Source: Owenia fusiformis (lineage: Eukaryota; Annelida; Polychaeta; Sabellida; Oweniidae). From it: a stretch of DNA of 64,000 nt. How positions within the stretch are numbered: the first letter of the stretch is position 1; every line of letters starts with the position of its first letter. Made by a program: the position numbers and the translations under genes. The notes under the pieces are model-generated. The model worked only from the letters and a program-made list of their open reading frames with translations. It did not search any database and was not told where the DNA came from. Where the stretch lies: positions 7,736,989 to 7,800,988 of the forward strand of contig CAIIXF020000006.1 in NCBI GenBank assembly GCA_903813345.2. The letters are read 5' to 3'. Of the stretch, positions 13,001 through 23,105 are shown piece after piece.

Positions 13001-16000
13001 AGCTTACAGAATAGGAGGAAGGCAACTGAGCAAATTCTCACCAATAAATGATTTTATGATACTTGCCGAACGATATGGAATATTGCACTTAATATATGAC
13101 ATGATTGACTCGACCACCTTGCCATCTAAAGACTTGTGGAAACAGAAGGTTGGGACAAAAATTCGAGATTATGATCTGAATCGATGGAGAAGGGAGGCGA
13201 CTACATATCACAAGTTAAAGCTATACACGGACATTGTTCAAAAAGTCAAACCAATAGTATGGTGGACTATAGCCAGGCAAGATGCTAGATATATCCGAAG
13301 ATGCTCTCTTATGGTTCGACTACTCACCAGCCAAGGTAATCTGAGAGTAAACGTTGGAGAATGGGAGGGAATTCCAATGCGGGATAGACTCTGTGAACTG
13401 TGTCAGCATGAAGTTGAGACTTTAGAGCACTTTACGTTGTTTTGCCCAAATAACAATGAAAACAGGACCCAAATACAAATAGTGATAAACAGATATTTGA
13501 ATGATGAGCACGTGACGACTTCTAACAAACTGAAATTGGTCTACGGAGGCGATGAGCGTGTCAGTCATGATGAACTCAAGGCAATGTCCAGTAATGTACG
13601 TGACATGTATATTAAAAGAACGGAGAAAAACTGAAATCCACATAAGAATGGTGGGAGTAGTGATCGGTTGCCGAGGATTTGATGTAACGATTTACCTAAT
13701 TAGTAAATAGGTTTAAGCAAAGATATTTTACCGATATGAGTCTATGTATATAGTTTTACCAAGATGAGCCTGTAATACACCTATTAGTATGTATTTATAT
13801 TTACAATGTGATTTGGTTTGATAAATGATAGGTGGACAATATCTTATTGTAGCTAAAGGGTAATAGGTAAAGTGTAGGTTAACTGACGGCGTCAACGCGG
13901 TAGCCTGGCGTCCGTCAACAGCAAATATTAGGTGGAGAACTTGTCTTTCTTATTGTATGTAACAGATAGTAGTCACTTGACGGCGTCAACGCGGTAGCCT
14001 GACGTCCGTCAACATCAGGGATTGGTTGTAAATAAACATTTTAATTGTTTTTATTTTTGTATGTGTCTTTTATATGTATTGTAATAATTAATTATTATTA
14101 TCTCCAAAAATGGAGGCGAAATAAATATAATAATAATAATAAAAGACTGTTACGGTATGTGTAGTTGAATAATGAATGTTGCAAAGCCAATATTATGAAG
14201 ATATAGAAGATGTTTAGTGGGAGGGATGAAATATGAATTTTATTCCTAGGGAAAATATGATATTGGCCAAGGAAAATATCACATTGACAAATATCACAAT
14301 CAATGGACATCAGAACCATCAACTACCTATTTATTTCATAATATTTTATCTGAAACTTATTCATTTTCAAGTTTGGTTTGGTCATCACCCAATGATGGTG
14401 ACATAAAATTATACAATTTAATTCATCATATAACCCTTTCAACTTTTATTAACAAGTTTTAAAACAGAACGAAAATTGTAAAAATCAAGTGATATCCCCA
14501 GGAATAGTTCTGATACTGCATCTGATTTTGACTGATACAGGATCCAATACAGGATATGATATGGGTTTTGGCTGATACAGGATTTTTTGAAAAACGATTT
14601 TATTCTCTGTTTATTTCCCAGCCAAAACATGTTATTATAGAATAAAGAATATTCTGCTCTGTCATGTATACGTATATATGTTTTTGTTTAGGTTAGTATA
14701 ATACGAGGTTCAGAGTATAGCAGTTGGAGAACCAATGGTGTTGCTTTTGAGATACGAGAAGGAAACTACAATCAACCAAATAAAACTCTTGCCTCAGGCC
14801 TCACTTTGAAAAAGGTATGGTTACAATGATAAAAGTCGCTGCAAGTTTCTATAAAATTACATAAAGACACCAAAATGGAATATCACGTCTATATTATATA
14901 AAATATTTTAAAGAAATATAGAAAAAATTTCTTCGATGGGTCTCTGCCGAAATTCTTGTTTATAATATGTTTCTTTAGAAAAACATTTGATGGATTTAAT
15001 TGATTCTCACAATAATCTTGATCTGATGAAAATGAAAATCTTGATCTGATAACTTTTTGGGTTTGCTTGGTTAAAGATTCATTGCAAGTTCACGATATTT
15101 ATGTTTATGCTTCCACAAAGGTGGGGATGTATTGTCACTTTTGTCTTGTATTCTTTTGTAGGATGGAGAGCGTATCTTACGCCGTGGATACTGGGGAGAT
15201 ATTATAGTCAGCCCATACATCTCTTATGGAATAGATTGTGAAGAGAAATCATTCTTCAAAACCCAAAACAAGCAACATGTCAAGGTGAACATCATGTTTA
15301 GGCCAACAGCATTTCAATTTAAACATCAAGACAGAATAAACAACATTTTAGTTTAAACATCAGCATCATTCCTCCTCCAGCTTTTTCCTGTACATGTACT
15401 CATATTGGTTAGGAGTGCCATTCTGCTAATGCAGAATTTTATTTTCTAACTTGGGAGGGCTAGTGGCCTCCTCTCTGCTTGGTTTTTCTCAAATCACCCT
15501 AATCCAAGCTTAATCTTTCTTCAGAGTCCCCTTTGACAAAGTTCATAAAATCATGTCTTTTTAATTGTCTTACAGTCAGCAGTAGATGTATCTGAATACA
15601 ATATCTTATCTATGCTATATGAACTACAACACAAGTCTAGATACATACCTCCTGAACCTTCAGAGGAGAAAACAGATAGTGGAAAACAACAGGCTACATT
15701 GACTGGTTAGTGTTATAAAGTTTTTCATTAGTAATTTAGTCTCCCCTAAATATTTCGAAATGGGCAGGGTTTATCATTGTATTATATTATTCTGTTACTA
15801 AGCTAGTCTAGTACAAGTTCTATGTGTAGAAGTAAGGTCCTTGAAATATATCAGAACAACCAGGATTCCATCATGGTATTATTATTACGTCACCACCAAA
15901 AGTAGTGACATATTGTTATGGTCTCCATTTTTGTGACAGCGGTTGGCATCTGCAATTCGGCATCTGTAACAAATGAGAGGTGGTGACATTTTTCATGTTC

Positions 16001-19000
16001 AAGCATTGTACCCCAGGTGTATGGAATGAATTATGCTTTACAATCTTTATTTTAGAAAACATGCTTTACAATGATTTCTTGTCTTGCAACGAATGCATGT
16101 TTTACAATGAAAGAATGTCTTGCAGTTAATGTGTGTATTGCTGTGAATGTACATCTTACTAGACATAAGTACCTTATGTTTGTTACAGAAATCACAGAAG
16201 AAGACGAAGAAATTGAGGCTAGTGAAGAATCTCCTCTTGAGAAAGTCAATCTCCTTGATAAAGAATACAGTAAGTGACACTTATTATTACTTCTTGGACA
16301 CTCAGTAGTGTATGCAGTCTTTGTCCGACAATTACCTACATTGCCTCCCTGTCCTCTGAATGAAATTTTACACTTTTAAATTAACAAAGTGACCTTTTAC
16401 TAACCACCCACTAAACATAATCCATCATAAATGTATATAATTGCGAATTATTCAGTGTGAAACTTATAGGTAGTAAGCTAGCACCCAAAAATGTATTAGT
16501 TCGTGAACAAATTGAAATTACTTGTTTCCTATGTATTTTTATGTGATACTTCAGAAAATGTTTGTCTGACGCGCCGTATCCGGGGCGAAAGTTGTCAAAT
16601 TGGCGTTTTCGACCCTAAAATGGAAAATTACAGGGGGTACTTTGTCATCACTCGATAAATAATTCTGTTAGTCTTCAATCATCATAATAATTTTATGGGG
16701 AGTTGATTGGATCATGCTGAGGTAGTATGTAAAATTCCAATGCTCTGTCACTCATGGTTGTCATGGAAACCACAATTTTCGTTCAAAATATCCTTAATTT
16801 TGCAAAACCTGAACATGTACATCATGTAGAATATGGATTATTTTTCGAATCAATACATATCAGCACATTTTAGCACACTCAAAATAACCAGTACAGTTCA
16901 AACATTTGTTTAAATATAAAGGATATTGCAATTTACATGATTGGTCAGTGTCAAAGAACATACAATTACATGAGTGATCAAAAGTGGGCGTCGCCCCCAT
17001 AATAGTAGATGATTGCTATACTCTATAAAAACAGAGTTTAACTTGACTTTTGAGATACATTTACACTAGACTTATTTGATTATATTTTATATCAAGCATT
17101 TCTGGTAAATAATGTACATCTAAGTGTCATAGTTATTGCATGGGGGGGTACAGAGGGGGCTAGTAAAAGAATTGGGAGGAGGCAGAGCTAATCAGCCTTA
17201 AGTATAAATCTCATCTACATATATCTGGATTTCATGGGGTACATCTTCTGCATGGGTCTTCTTCATATTCATCTCAGTATATGGGATATTACAACTTACA
17301 TGATTGGTCAGTGTCAAAGAACATACAATTACACAAGTAATCAAAAGTGGGCGTCGCCCCCATACTAGAGTAGATGATTGCTATTCTCTTTAAAAAAACA
17401 GAGTTAAACTTGACTTGAGATACATTTACATTGGACTTCTTTGATTATACTTTATATTTTCTGGTAAATAATGTACAATTCAGTGCAATGGTTATTGCAT
17501 GAGGAGGGGTGAGGTTAGTAACAGAATTGGGAGGGGGCAGAGTTAATCAGCCTTAGGAATAAATTCTTTCTTTTGGACTTCTTCATAGAGTATTTTCTGG
17601 GTCTTCTTAGTTATCTCAATATACTGTATATAGTTAGCATTAAGTATCAATTTCATATTCAGAGTTCTGGATTTCATAAGATACATCTTCTGGAGTCTTT
17701 CTGATTCATCTCCTGGTGCTATATCAACAATCATTTGTCTGAGAATACCAGTCAATACCCAATGCAATGGTGGAGTCATTCAGTTTCCATCCATGTCCAT
17801 CTTCTGCTGGAATGTCAGGGTTTACAATATCACAGGCTGGTATCGAAATATTTGTCCGCTGTGACGGAGCATGCTATTTTTCATAAAAACACTAAGAATA
17901 CTTCACGATTTATTTTTTAACTCATATGTTTCGTTATACCATACAAAATTACTTACTCCAAGCAATGGATATATCATTTGCGGGTAACTTTCACTTCTGT
18001 TTGAAGTCCAATTACGCTGGGAAGAAAAGCTATTGAAAATGACGCCGGAGTATCATACTTCAAAATGTACCATTTCTTGTTTAACTTTCTAATGGCACGA
18101 TATAGTGACACGATAATATTTACACATGGTTTCAGCATAACTATGAAGGTATAAATGAGTTGTTGAAGTATTTGGTCTTTTTAATTCTTTTATAAAAAAT
18201 AATGTTTAATTTTTTTGTCCGCTGTGACGGAGCAGTTGCAAATGTGAACCGTGAAAATGCTCCATCACAGCGGACAAAAAATATTAATATTATTTTTTAT
18301 AAAAAAATTAAAAAGACCCAAATGCATTAATATTTCATTAATACATTCAGAGTTATGCTGAAAACATATGTTAATATTATCGTGTCACTATATCATGCCA
18401 TTAAAAAGTTAAAAAAGAAATGGTACATTTTAGAGTTTGATACTCTGGCGCCGTTTTCAATAGATTTTACTCCTAGCGTTATTGGACTTCAAACAGAAGT
18501 GAAGGTTACACGCAAATGATATATCCATTGCATGGAGTAAGTAATTGTCTTTGATATAACGAAACATATGAGTTAAAAAATAAATCGTGAAGCATTCTTA
18601 GTGTTTTTATGAAAAATAGCATGCTCCGTCACAGCGGACAAATATTTCGATACCAGCCTGTGAATATGGGCCATATGCACGATAAGTGCTTTGTAGTAAG
18701 CTCTTGACAAGGTGGAAGAAGACTGATGTCGGTTCCTTCATAGTCTTTGATTGTTTTATGGGGTCTAAACTTCTATTTCAATTGGTTTATGTGGTTTTGC
18801 TGGTGTAAGACATTGTGGCTTAACATAAATGTTTTTTTATTATATTAATCAGTCTTCTTTTGTTTGTCCAGCACTACACTTTGCTGTATTCTGTGCTTAT
18901 CCTAACACATTGATTGAAGGACTTATAAATGAAAGATATGTAGTCTTTAAAATGCACATGAGAGATGGATTGAAAATGTGTTTATTCCTTGTGACAATAT

Positions 19001-22000
19001 TACTCTCTGGGCCCATATGGGCCCTAAGGAAATATCATACTAAATTTCATGGATTCTCTGATGGGTTGTTTTGTTTCTGGAGCTGGCAGAAAATACATGT
19101 TTTTCAAGATACTTCTAACAGCAGAGTGATTATGTGATAATTAAATCCAAAATTCTATAAACGAACCTGATAGGAGAAGAAGTGGGTGGTGGCACATCAC
19201 CTTATCAAATGTAGAAATACATGAGTCCCTTAAGATTGGAATGAGTTCATGAATAAGGATGCAAACAAGAAGCAACTATACCAGTTACACTTAAAGCAGA
19301 TATGAAATGGTATTTTTAACCTAAAGGAAGCAATATAATTTTTTGATAAATGTATTTGGACATGTTTTCTCATCAGTAGTGTGAAAACTATTTCACTCTA
19401 ACGATCGTTATAGCTGCTTAATAAGCAATATTCGAATTGGTTGTGACGTTATTGGCCCCCACGTGATCTCTCACTGGTCCCCACGTGGCCCCCTGTTTTG
19501 GTCCATTAGATCATGATGTCATAATGCCAAAATGTTTTGTTATTTGTTTACACAATAATCCTATGGTTGCCGTGACGTTGTGATTACTAAGGAACCAATA
19601 AATCAAAGCTATATTTTGAATATGACGTTACCAATCATGTGGGGGCCAATTTGATTGATCAGTTAGTTTTATTTCGTTATCTATGACCGTTAGCAGTTAT
19701 CTAACATTCATTTTAAAATGGCTATCGCAAGAACTCTACGTTGGGCTTACAATGGAGAAAACCGCATTTTTGTAGCTGCAAGTTGAGAAAAGCTATTTCA
19801 GTTGTCCTCAGTTAATTGAATAAGACCAGAATATGCCAAGAAAAAATCTACTGTGTAGCAGGTGGGAAATGCCATATCCTTTCCAGTGATCATCATGATA
19901 AACCATGAAATTTTATTTCTTCCCAGCCCTTCAGGTGAGACAGAAAGATGCTATGAGTATCAGAATGTCTAGTTATGGCAATACAATTAAACAACTATAG
20001 ATGAGCCTTCTCATAGTCTGATCATTTTCATTCTTGTGATTTATCGCATGATATTGATATATAAACAATCTCTCAAGAGAAAATACCACTAAACACTTGC
20101 AGATTTGAGAGTCATTCAGCTGGGACTCAATATGGTGCTCCATCTTTTTAAAATGTGCTATCCTGCCCCTTCAAAGCCTGGCACTTACTTCATCTAGCGA
20201 AGGTATGAAGACTGCATATATTATGCCAGGCCCTAGATGGGAGTAGTAACAGAATAATTGGGAGGGAGTAGAGCTCCCTCCTAGGTCTGAAAACTACTAT
20301 TATGAAGGTGATGATGCGTACTTTTGATCACTTATGTAATGGTATGGTCTTTGATACCAATCATGTAAAATGTAGTACCTATATATTGTAATGAAAATGA
20401 AGAAGACCCAGAAGATGTAACCTCTGGAAATCCAGAACTATATAAATGAGAATTATACTAAGGCTGATTAGCTCTGCCTTCTCCAAATTCTGTTACTACC
20501 ACCCCCCCCCCCTCCGCTCCCCATGCAACAACTTTTACACTTATATGTACATTATTTACCAGAAATGCATGATATTAAGTATATTTAAAGAACTTCAATA
20601 TAAATGTATCGCAAAAGTCAAGTTAAACTCTGTCTTTTCAGAGAATGGTAATCATTTACTATTATGGGGGCGACGCCCACTTTTGATCACTTATGTAGTA
20701 GTATGGTCTTTGACACTTACCAATTATATAAATTGCAATATCCTTTATGCTTAAACAAATGCTTGAACTTCCCTGGCCATTTTGGTTGTGCTAAAATATT
20801 CTTATATCTGTTGATTTGAAAAATAATCCTCATTCTATATTATGTCCCTTTACAGGTTTGGCCAAAATTAAGGATTTTTCAATGAAAATTGTGGTTTCCA
20901 TGGCAACCATGAGTGACAGGTGATTGAACCTTAACATACTACCTCAGCATGATCCAATCAACTCCCCATAAAATTATTATGATGATTGAAGACCAACTGA
21001 AGGATTTATTCAATGATGATAAAGTACCCCCTGTAATTTTCCATTTTAGGGTCGAAAACGCCAATTTGACAACTTTCGCCCCGGATACGGCGCGTCAGAC
21101 AAACATTTTCTGAAGTATCACATAAAAATACATAAGAAACAAGTAATTTCAATTTGTTCACGAACTAATACATTTTTGGGTGCTAGCTTACTACCTATTA
21201 AGAGCATGAATCTACATTTGATTCAAGGTGCCATGGCGCTAGATGATGTCAAGATCACATTTCTCCCTATTGGTAGTATTGGAGACCTACACAAGAAGGC
21301 AAAATTCCAGAAATTGTTCAACACAATATATTTCTCCAACAGGTATGTCATGATTTTCAGTGGATGTCCACATTTATCACATGATTTATATTTTGAGTGC
21401 CATAACAGCTTTGATATCAGTGTACAATGCAATGGCTCAAGGAATAGGCTGCAAGGTAGGCCACTCATATTTTTTTTGATTGGTCATTCCCTGATGTGGA
21501 TGCAATATGCATGCATAATTCCATAATGTGGATGCAATGTATTTTTTGAGCTGGCTGATGTGAATATCAGCTCTAATGAATGAATCTACTTGCTGAAGGG
21601 CAAGTGAATATTTGAACTAAATATCTGGATGAAATAATTGTTGTTCTGAGAATTTTTAATGATTGTAAGTTCCTTCATTGCAATTTACAATTGATCTTCT
21701 TCAATACGTGTATTTCATTTTGCAGTATGGTCCACCTGCTCAACCAAGACTTAAGTGCTGTATTTGCTGATAAAGCCTCACTTGTACTGGAAACTTCAAG
21801 GTAAAAATGCATGTTGCTAGTTTTATCGAAGCATCGTTATATTTAAGTTAAAGATAGTAAGTCCTCTAGACCTCAATTTTAAAAGGTGGTTTTGGACTCC
21901 AAGAGACTTTAAAACTTTAGTCTATAAATGGTACTCTTGTAAATGTGAAATGGATATACTTTGAAAAGATACTAGATGCAAAGTGCTGCCATAAAAGTGA

Positions 22001-22547
22001 GTGTATATTTGAAAGTCCCTCTACCTTCATAATGTTAACCTATCCCAAATCTATTTGAAAATCATTGTAAATTACTCATTTTTTCAATGACAAGACTTTG
22101 GTTAGGTCCAAATTGTAAGGGTTGATGAAGACTCAAGAAGTTCAAAAACATCACTTCCTCACATTCATGAAAGTACAACACAAAGCTCAAGTTTGAAGAC
22201 AGGGGCACCAAGAACACAGAGTAACATGTTTATTTCTTATTTAGATTTATGTTGGAGCTTACGAAGGAACAATCTCAGGAGTTTCTAACCAAGGTCACTG
22301 CAATGGCTCAAGGGATAGGCTGCAAGGTAGGCCACTCATTTATATCTCTATTTTTGGCGTACATCAAGTCCTTCAATTATATGAATGATTTTTATATGGT
22401 TCTTTACATATTTGAGATTTCAAAGGACTAAATATAGATTAACTAAGCATTGTGTGTTAGTAATTGAAGATCTTCTACTTTCAGGTGGCTAGTGATGCAT
22501 GTGATGTTGAAAAGGACTCTTTCAAATGGTTCACATTTACAAGGTAG
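1041..22547 (+). CDS. DNAAF3: Dynein axonemal assembly factor 3 (5' partial, 15 exons seen)
   Basis: DNAAF3 is a cytoplasmic factor needed to pre-assemble dynein arms before transport into cilia. The visible exons are 1041-1085, 1484-1578, 2500-2593, 3251-3344, 3620-3683, 4389-4471, 8872-8965, 14692-14814, 15162-15284, 15576-15705, 16189-16269, 21228-21342, 21726-21800, 22245-22326 and 22485-22547 (stop TAG). All junctions are GT-AG and phases join without a break, giving about 452 residues. Family blocks are readable: LNILLIGAGDIRHILKT, FYVAENNLELYARDLL, YLGQRYDA, GVAFEIR, RRGYWGDI and MVHLL, matching the DUF4470 and DUF4471 halves of the vertebrate protein. The first coding exon (normally a tryptophan-rich FGSVSWWG-like start) was not found and probably lies left of the window. 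Introns 7, 8 and 12 carry a nested gene, a LINE and a 4.7-kb inverted-repeat element. The vertebrate protein is longer at the C terminus. Confidence 0.93.
1775..2002 (+). repeat. Nine-unit minisatellite, 24-26 bp
   Basis: The unit is AACCACATTTTCCAAGTTCA followed by TGAGGC, with small length variation. It lies in a DNAAF3 intron. Confidence 0.9.
4881..4965 (+). repeat. Five-unit 17-bp minisatellite
   Basis: Five copies of AATACACATATATGGAG with one to four changes each, in DNAAF3 intron 7. Confidence 0.9.
6100..6370 (+). repeat. Dispersed repeat, copy 1
   Basis: Shares AGTCCCC, AATTATCAA, CATGGATTAGGA, TTGGTGACCAAAA and GAGTTTTCCC in the same order with 42390-42650. It lies just upstream of the nested methyltransferase. 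Confidence 0.65.
6563..7952 (+). CDS. Membrane-anchored class I SAM-dependent methyltransferase, nested in a DNAAF3 intron
   Basis: Two exons, 6563-6859 and 7407-7952, join in phase 0 (donor GTAGGC, acceptor TTTGCAG) to give 280 residues. Residues 1-7 are a short basic tail and residues 8-26 a single hydrophobic segment, i.e. a type II anchor. The rest is a Rossmann methyltransferase: SAM motif LLEIGVRNGGS (about 102-112), acidic loop GIDID (128-132), metal-site-like IDDGGH (172-177) and VEDLHTAYW (201-209). This pattern resembles the bacterial MycE/macrocin O-methyltransferase group found in antibiotic and polysaccharide clusters. Sequons N154-A-T and N248-F-T would suit a lumenal catalytic domain. 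Substrate is unknown; a sugar O-methyltransferase of the Golgi is my inference. It lies on the same strand as DNAAF3, wholly inside intron 7, with an AATAAA 19 nt after the stop. Only the degenerate repeat at 7010-7345 separates its exons. Confidence 0.85.
7010..7345 (+). repeat. Degenerate ATCACTT/TGACATCA repeat in the methyltransferase intron
   Basis: Loose units of about 20-40 bp built from ATCACTT, TGTAGCATC and GTGACAT fill most of the only intron of the nested gene. Confidence 0.6.
7971..7976 (+). terminator. Polyadenylation signal of the nested methyltransferase
   Basis: AATAAA lies 19 nt past the methyltransferase stop codon. Its position supports an independent transcript ending inside DNAAF3 intron 7. 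Confidence 0.6.
9106..10821 (+). CDS. LINE ORF1 protein (coiled coil plus RRM-like C-terminal region)
   Basis: The frame codes for 571 residues and starts 15 nt inside the 5' end of the LINE. Residues about 1-125 form a globular block with no motif I can name. Residues about 150-200 are heptad-rich and charged (KLESEVKKLEEKVGHLK), i.e. a coiled coil likely to multimerise. A long polar, low-complexity stretch follows. Residues about 425-515 (beginning VTLYVENIAKDG and ending SWPDPICCRRWE) look like the RNA-binding fold seen in many LINE ORF1 proteins, including the WP...R ending. No CCHC knuckles are visible. Role by family: RNA binding and chaperoning in the retrotransposition particle. The stop overlaps the start of ORF2. 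Confidence 0.85.
   Translation: MASDVIMNGSRISDLDPCMERALAQCEAIPRYEVAENLFMDYDEGALHEGREILFQMATEKLDIKCTEIYGPQSARGLEQTLELKLKNRKGETKKISMCNDIYELYIYVRNLVTDFPRCVLGTSSKIPELVTLKGQRQNRPNNVIQPSVLDLSAKVTELSMDIRKLNSDNEKIKSDLQGKIRKLESEVKKLEEKVGHLKNNNTGQLANTANKANTCEQRGGVITNLPENIAPISGPVNQLVLPDLRPRNQQTIIDNPMSFKHQANTVTRTRNISEVTKTLIGTTDSQSASVSTQARSSELKSTADADKIQDGGIAQSTSDVPSQAPAVQTRDVDIKLLCQDKTDHNDSSLPDVDWVEVMPKRKKRHNTAPIPSMMVKETKPLTFANVVKSSKPTPKPIPSPVNKKVLKSAMKPARLLRGITAVKHVTLYVENIAKDGCETDNDIVLQLKDHALTQGININKCWVVSNKYSNTRVGCKITVPVFSVVKALDSNSWPDPICCRRWEYNRRNDTRSYSAFKRALGRRDNDESRNCSDNSINYEDIYESTNEYYRNTVWDSRGNNRVFNNDDNDW
10802..11806 (+). pseudogene. LINE ORF2, apurinic-type endonuclease half (frame broken downstream)
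   Basis: The frame is open from well upstream, but the likely starts are ATG 10802 or 10811, just before the ORF1 stop at 10819-10821. Exonuclease-endonuclease-phosphatase motifs appear in order: TAWNANGL, CLSEHWL, GGVAIMW, LIGDLNVNLG, SYIDHCLIS and NSDHLPLQ. These carry the catalytic Asn, Glu, Asp-Asn and Ser-Asp-His residues used to nick target DNA. The frame runs into a stop at 11804-11806, where the reverse transcriptase frame (see 11781) takes over in a different register. The endonuclease itself looks undamaged. Confidence 0.87.
11781..13634 (+). pseudogene. LINE ORF2, reverse transcriptase half (shifted frame)
   Basis: The frame opens at about 11781, one register away from the endonuclease. 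It shows the RT core: GVLVPIFKGG and HRGITL, then SVDIRKAFDSVWH (motif A with catalytic Asp), SQGVHQGG (motif B) and YADDTVII (motif C, YADD box). About 390 further residues end in a zinc-binding-like CELCQHE...EHFTLFC cluster near 13380-13450, as in many LINE ORF2 C termini. Only about 90 residues separate the endonuclease SDH motif from the first RT block. The usual spacer and first RT motifs are therefore missing, which points to an internal deletion plus frameshift near 11780-11800. The copy is probably not self-mobile. Confidence 0.85.
13884..14011 (+). repeat. Duplicated 34-bp hairpin in the LINE 3' UTR
   Basis: The units at 13884-13917 and 13978-14011 differ at one base. Each starts TGACGGCGTC and ends GACGTCCGTCA or GGCGTCCGTCA, forming a stem of about 10 bp around an AACGCGGTAGCC-like loop. 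They lie upstream of the terminal CTCCA/TGGAG hairpin and the TAA tail. Confidence 0.85.
15889..15987 (-). mobile_element. 99-bp dispersed repeat with GTCACCACC ends
   Basis: Inverted ends GTCACCACC/GGTGGTGAC bound this copy. Its reverse complement aligns to 26936-27060 through CATTTGTTACAGATGCC and GATGCCAACC. A fragment is also seen near 8467-8505. Confidence 0.55.
16920..17560 (+). repeat. Subterminal direct repeat within the left arm
   Basis: Two diverged units of about 320-360 bp both run through a CAGTGTCAAAGAACATACAA block, the GGGCGTCGCCC palindrome (16986-16996 and 17349-17359), a TTTCTGGTAAATAATGTACA block and AATTGGGAGG. The right arm carries the reverse complement near 20668-20678. 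Confidence 0.8.
17833..18660. mobile_element. Foldback element nested in the larger inverted-repeat transposon
   Basis: The element starts CAGGCTGGTATCGAAATATT and ends with its reverse complement. The arms pair for about 400 bp around a centre near 18247. The motif TGTCCGCTGTGACGGAGCA occurs four times as two inverted pairs (near 17851, 18219, 18264 and 18622). No open frame of note is present. A single strand would fold into a very long hairpin. Confidence 0.85.
21428..21468 (+). repeat. Stray copy of the end of DNAAF3 exon 22245-22326 with its donor
   Basis: The 41 bp starting TGCAATGGCTCAAGG and running through the GT donor into the intron match 22299-22339 with one difference. The copy lies between exons 21228-21342 and 21726-21800. 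It looks like a relic of local duplication or a decoy donor rather than a used exon, because the rest of the exon is absent. Confidence 0.75.
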
Positions 22548-23099
22548 CATACATGTGTTAGTGTGGAAAATGATGTGATGTCCAACCATGAGGCCGCTAC
22601 AAATATGAGGGTGATAAAACCATGAGTTGGTGACAATTACAATCATGAGGAAGCTCCCACATTTAGGCATTTCTAACCATAATGTTGCAACAGCCATGGA
22701 GTTCTGAAATTGGCATAGTTCTGGTCAGTATTGGCATGAGTTTGGCCAAACTGGCATGTGTAAATCAAAATTGGCATTTTTGCATATTGGCCATTCCTCT
22801 GGAAAATGAGAGCCCTCTTCTGATGAAACCTAGGGGCATAAACTAAATGACATGTGATAAAATACCATCATGACCATAGGACAGGACAATAGACTCAAAG
22901 GATTTATACACACAGTGATCTCCATATTATATGCTCAAAATGACTGTTACAATATGTCTTATACTCAGACTCAAAACTACCCAAAAATGTTTTTAATTTA
23001 TAACGATCTATAAATTGCAATAAGAAAAAAACTTAATGCAAACTTTCTTTTTGAAAAAGTATCAAAGGTTTCTGTAGCTTTTTCAACTTTTCTATAGGC

Positions 23100-23105
23100 A
23101 ATAAA
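23100..23105 (+). terminator. Possible polyadenylation signal of DNAAF3
   Basis: This AATAAA lies about 550 nt after the DNAAF3 stop in otherwise featureless sequence. It is assigned by position only. Confidence 0.3.

Larger units (their letters stand above)
9091..14138 (+). mobile_element. LINE (non-LTR retrotransposon) with APE-type endonuclease, nearly full length
   Basis: The element sits in DNAAF3 intron 8 in the gene's own orientation. An exact 8-bp duplication ATAAAAGA flanks it (9083-9090 and 14139-14146). It has ORF1 (9106-10821), an overlapping ORF2 (endonuclease, then reverse transcriptase, with a lesion near 11790), a 3' UTR with two copies of a 34-bp hairpin, a short CTCCA/TGGAG hairpin at 14102-14115 and a (TAA)n tail. 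It lacks LTRs. The endonuclease plus RT order and TAA-type tail fit the CR1/Jockey/I superfamilies; I cannot place the clade. The exact duplication and intact ORF1 suggest a fairly recent insertion. Confidence 0.92.
16467..21197. mobile_element. 4.7-kb long-inverted-repeat transposon in DNAAF3 intron 12 (TTA duplication)
   Basis: The left end TAGGTAGTAAGCTAGCACCC at 16467 is matched in reverse at 21178-21197. The similarity continues far inwards, including the GACGCGCCGTATCCGGGGCG block near 16570 and 21080. Arms reach roughly 16467-17560 and 20270-21197 with drift. TTA flanks both ends (16464-16466 and 21198-21200), the 3-bp duplication typical of PIF/Harbinger-type elements; that class is inference. 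No convincing transposase frame was found, so it is probably non-autonomous. The left arm holds two degenerate copies of a subterminal unit (about 16920-17240 and 17285-17560). The middle contains a separate foldback element at 17833-18660 and unassigned sequence at 18660-20270. Confidence 0.82.

Noticed and set aside
17543-17779. 78-residue minus-strand frame in the inverted-repeat element
   Set aside because: No transposase signature; it straddles arm and interior sequence, so it is likely chance.
18829-19137. 102-residue plus-strand frame
   Set aside because: Inside the inverted-repeat element, no recognisable motif. Possibly a transposon remnant, but I could not support it.
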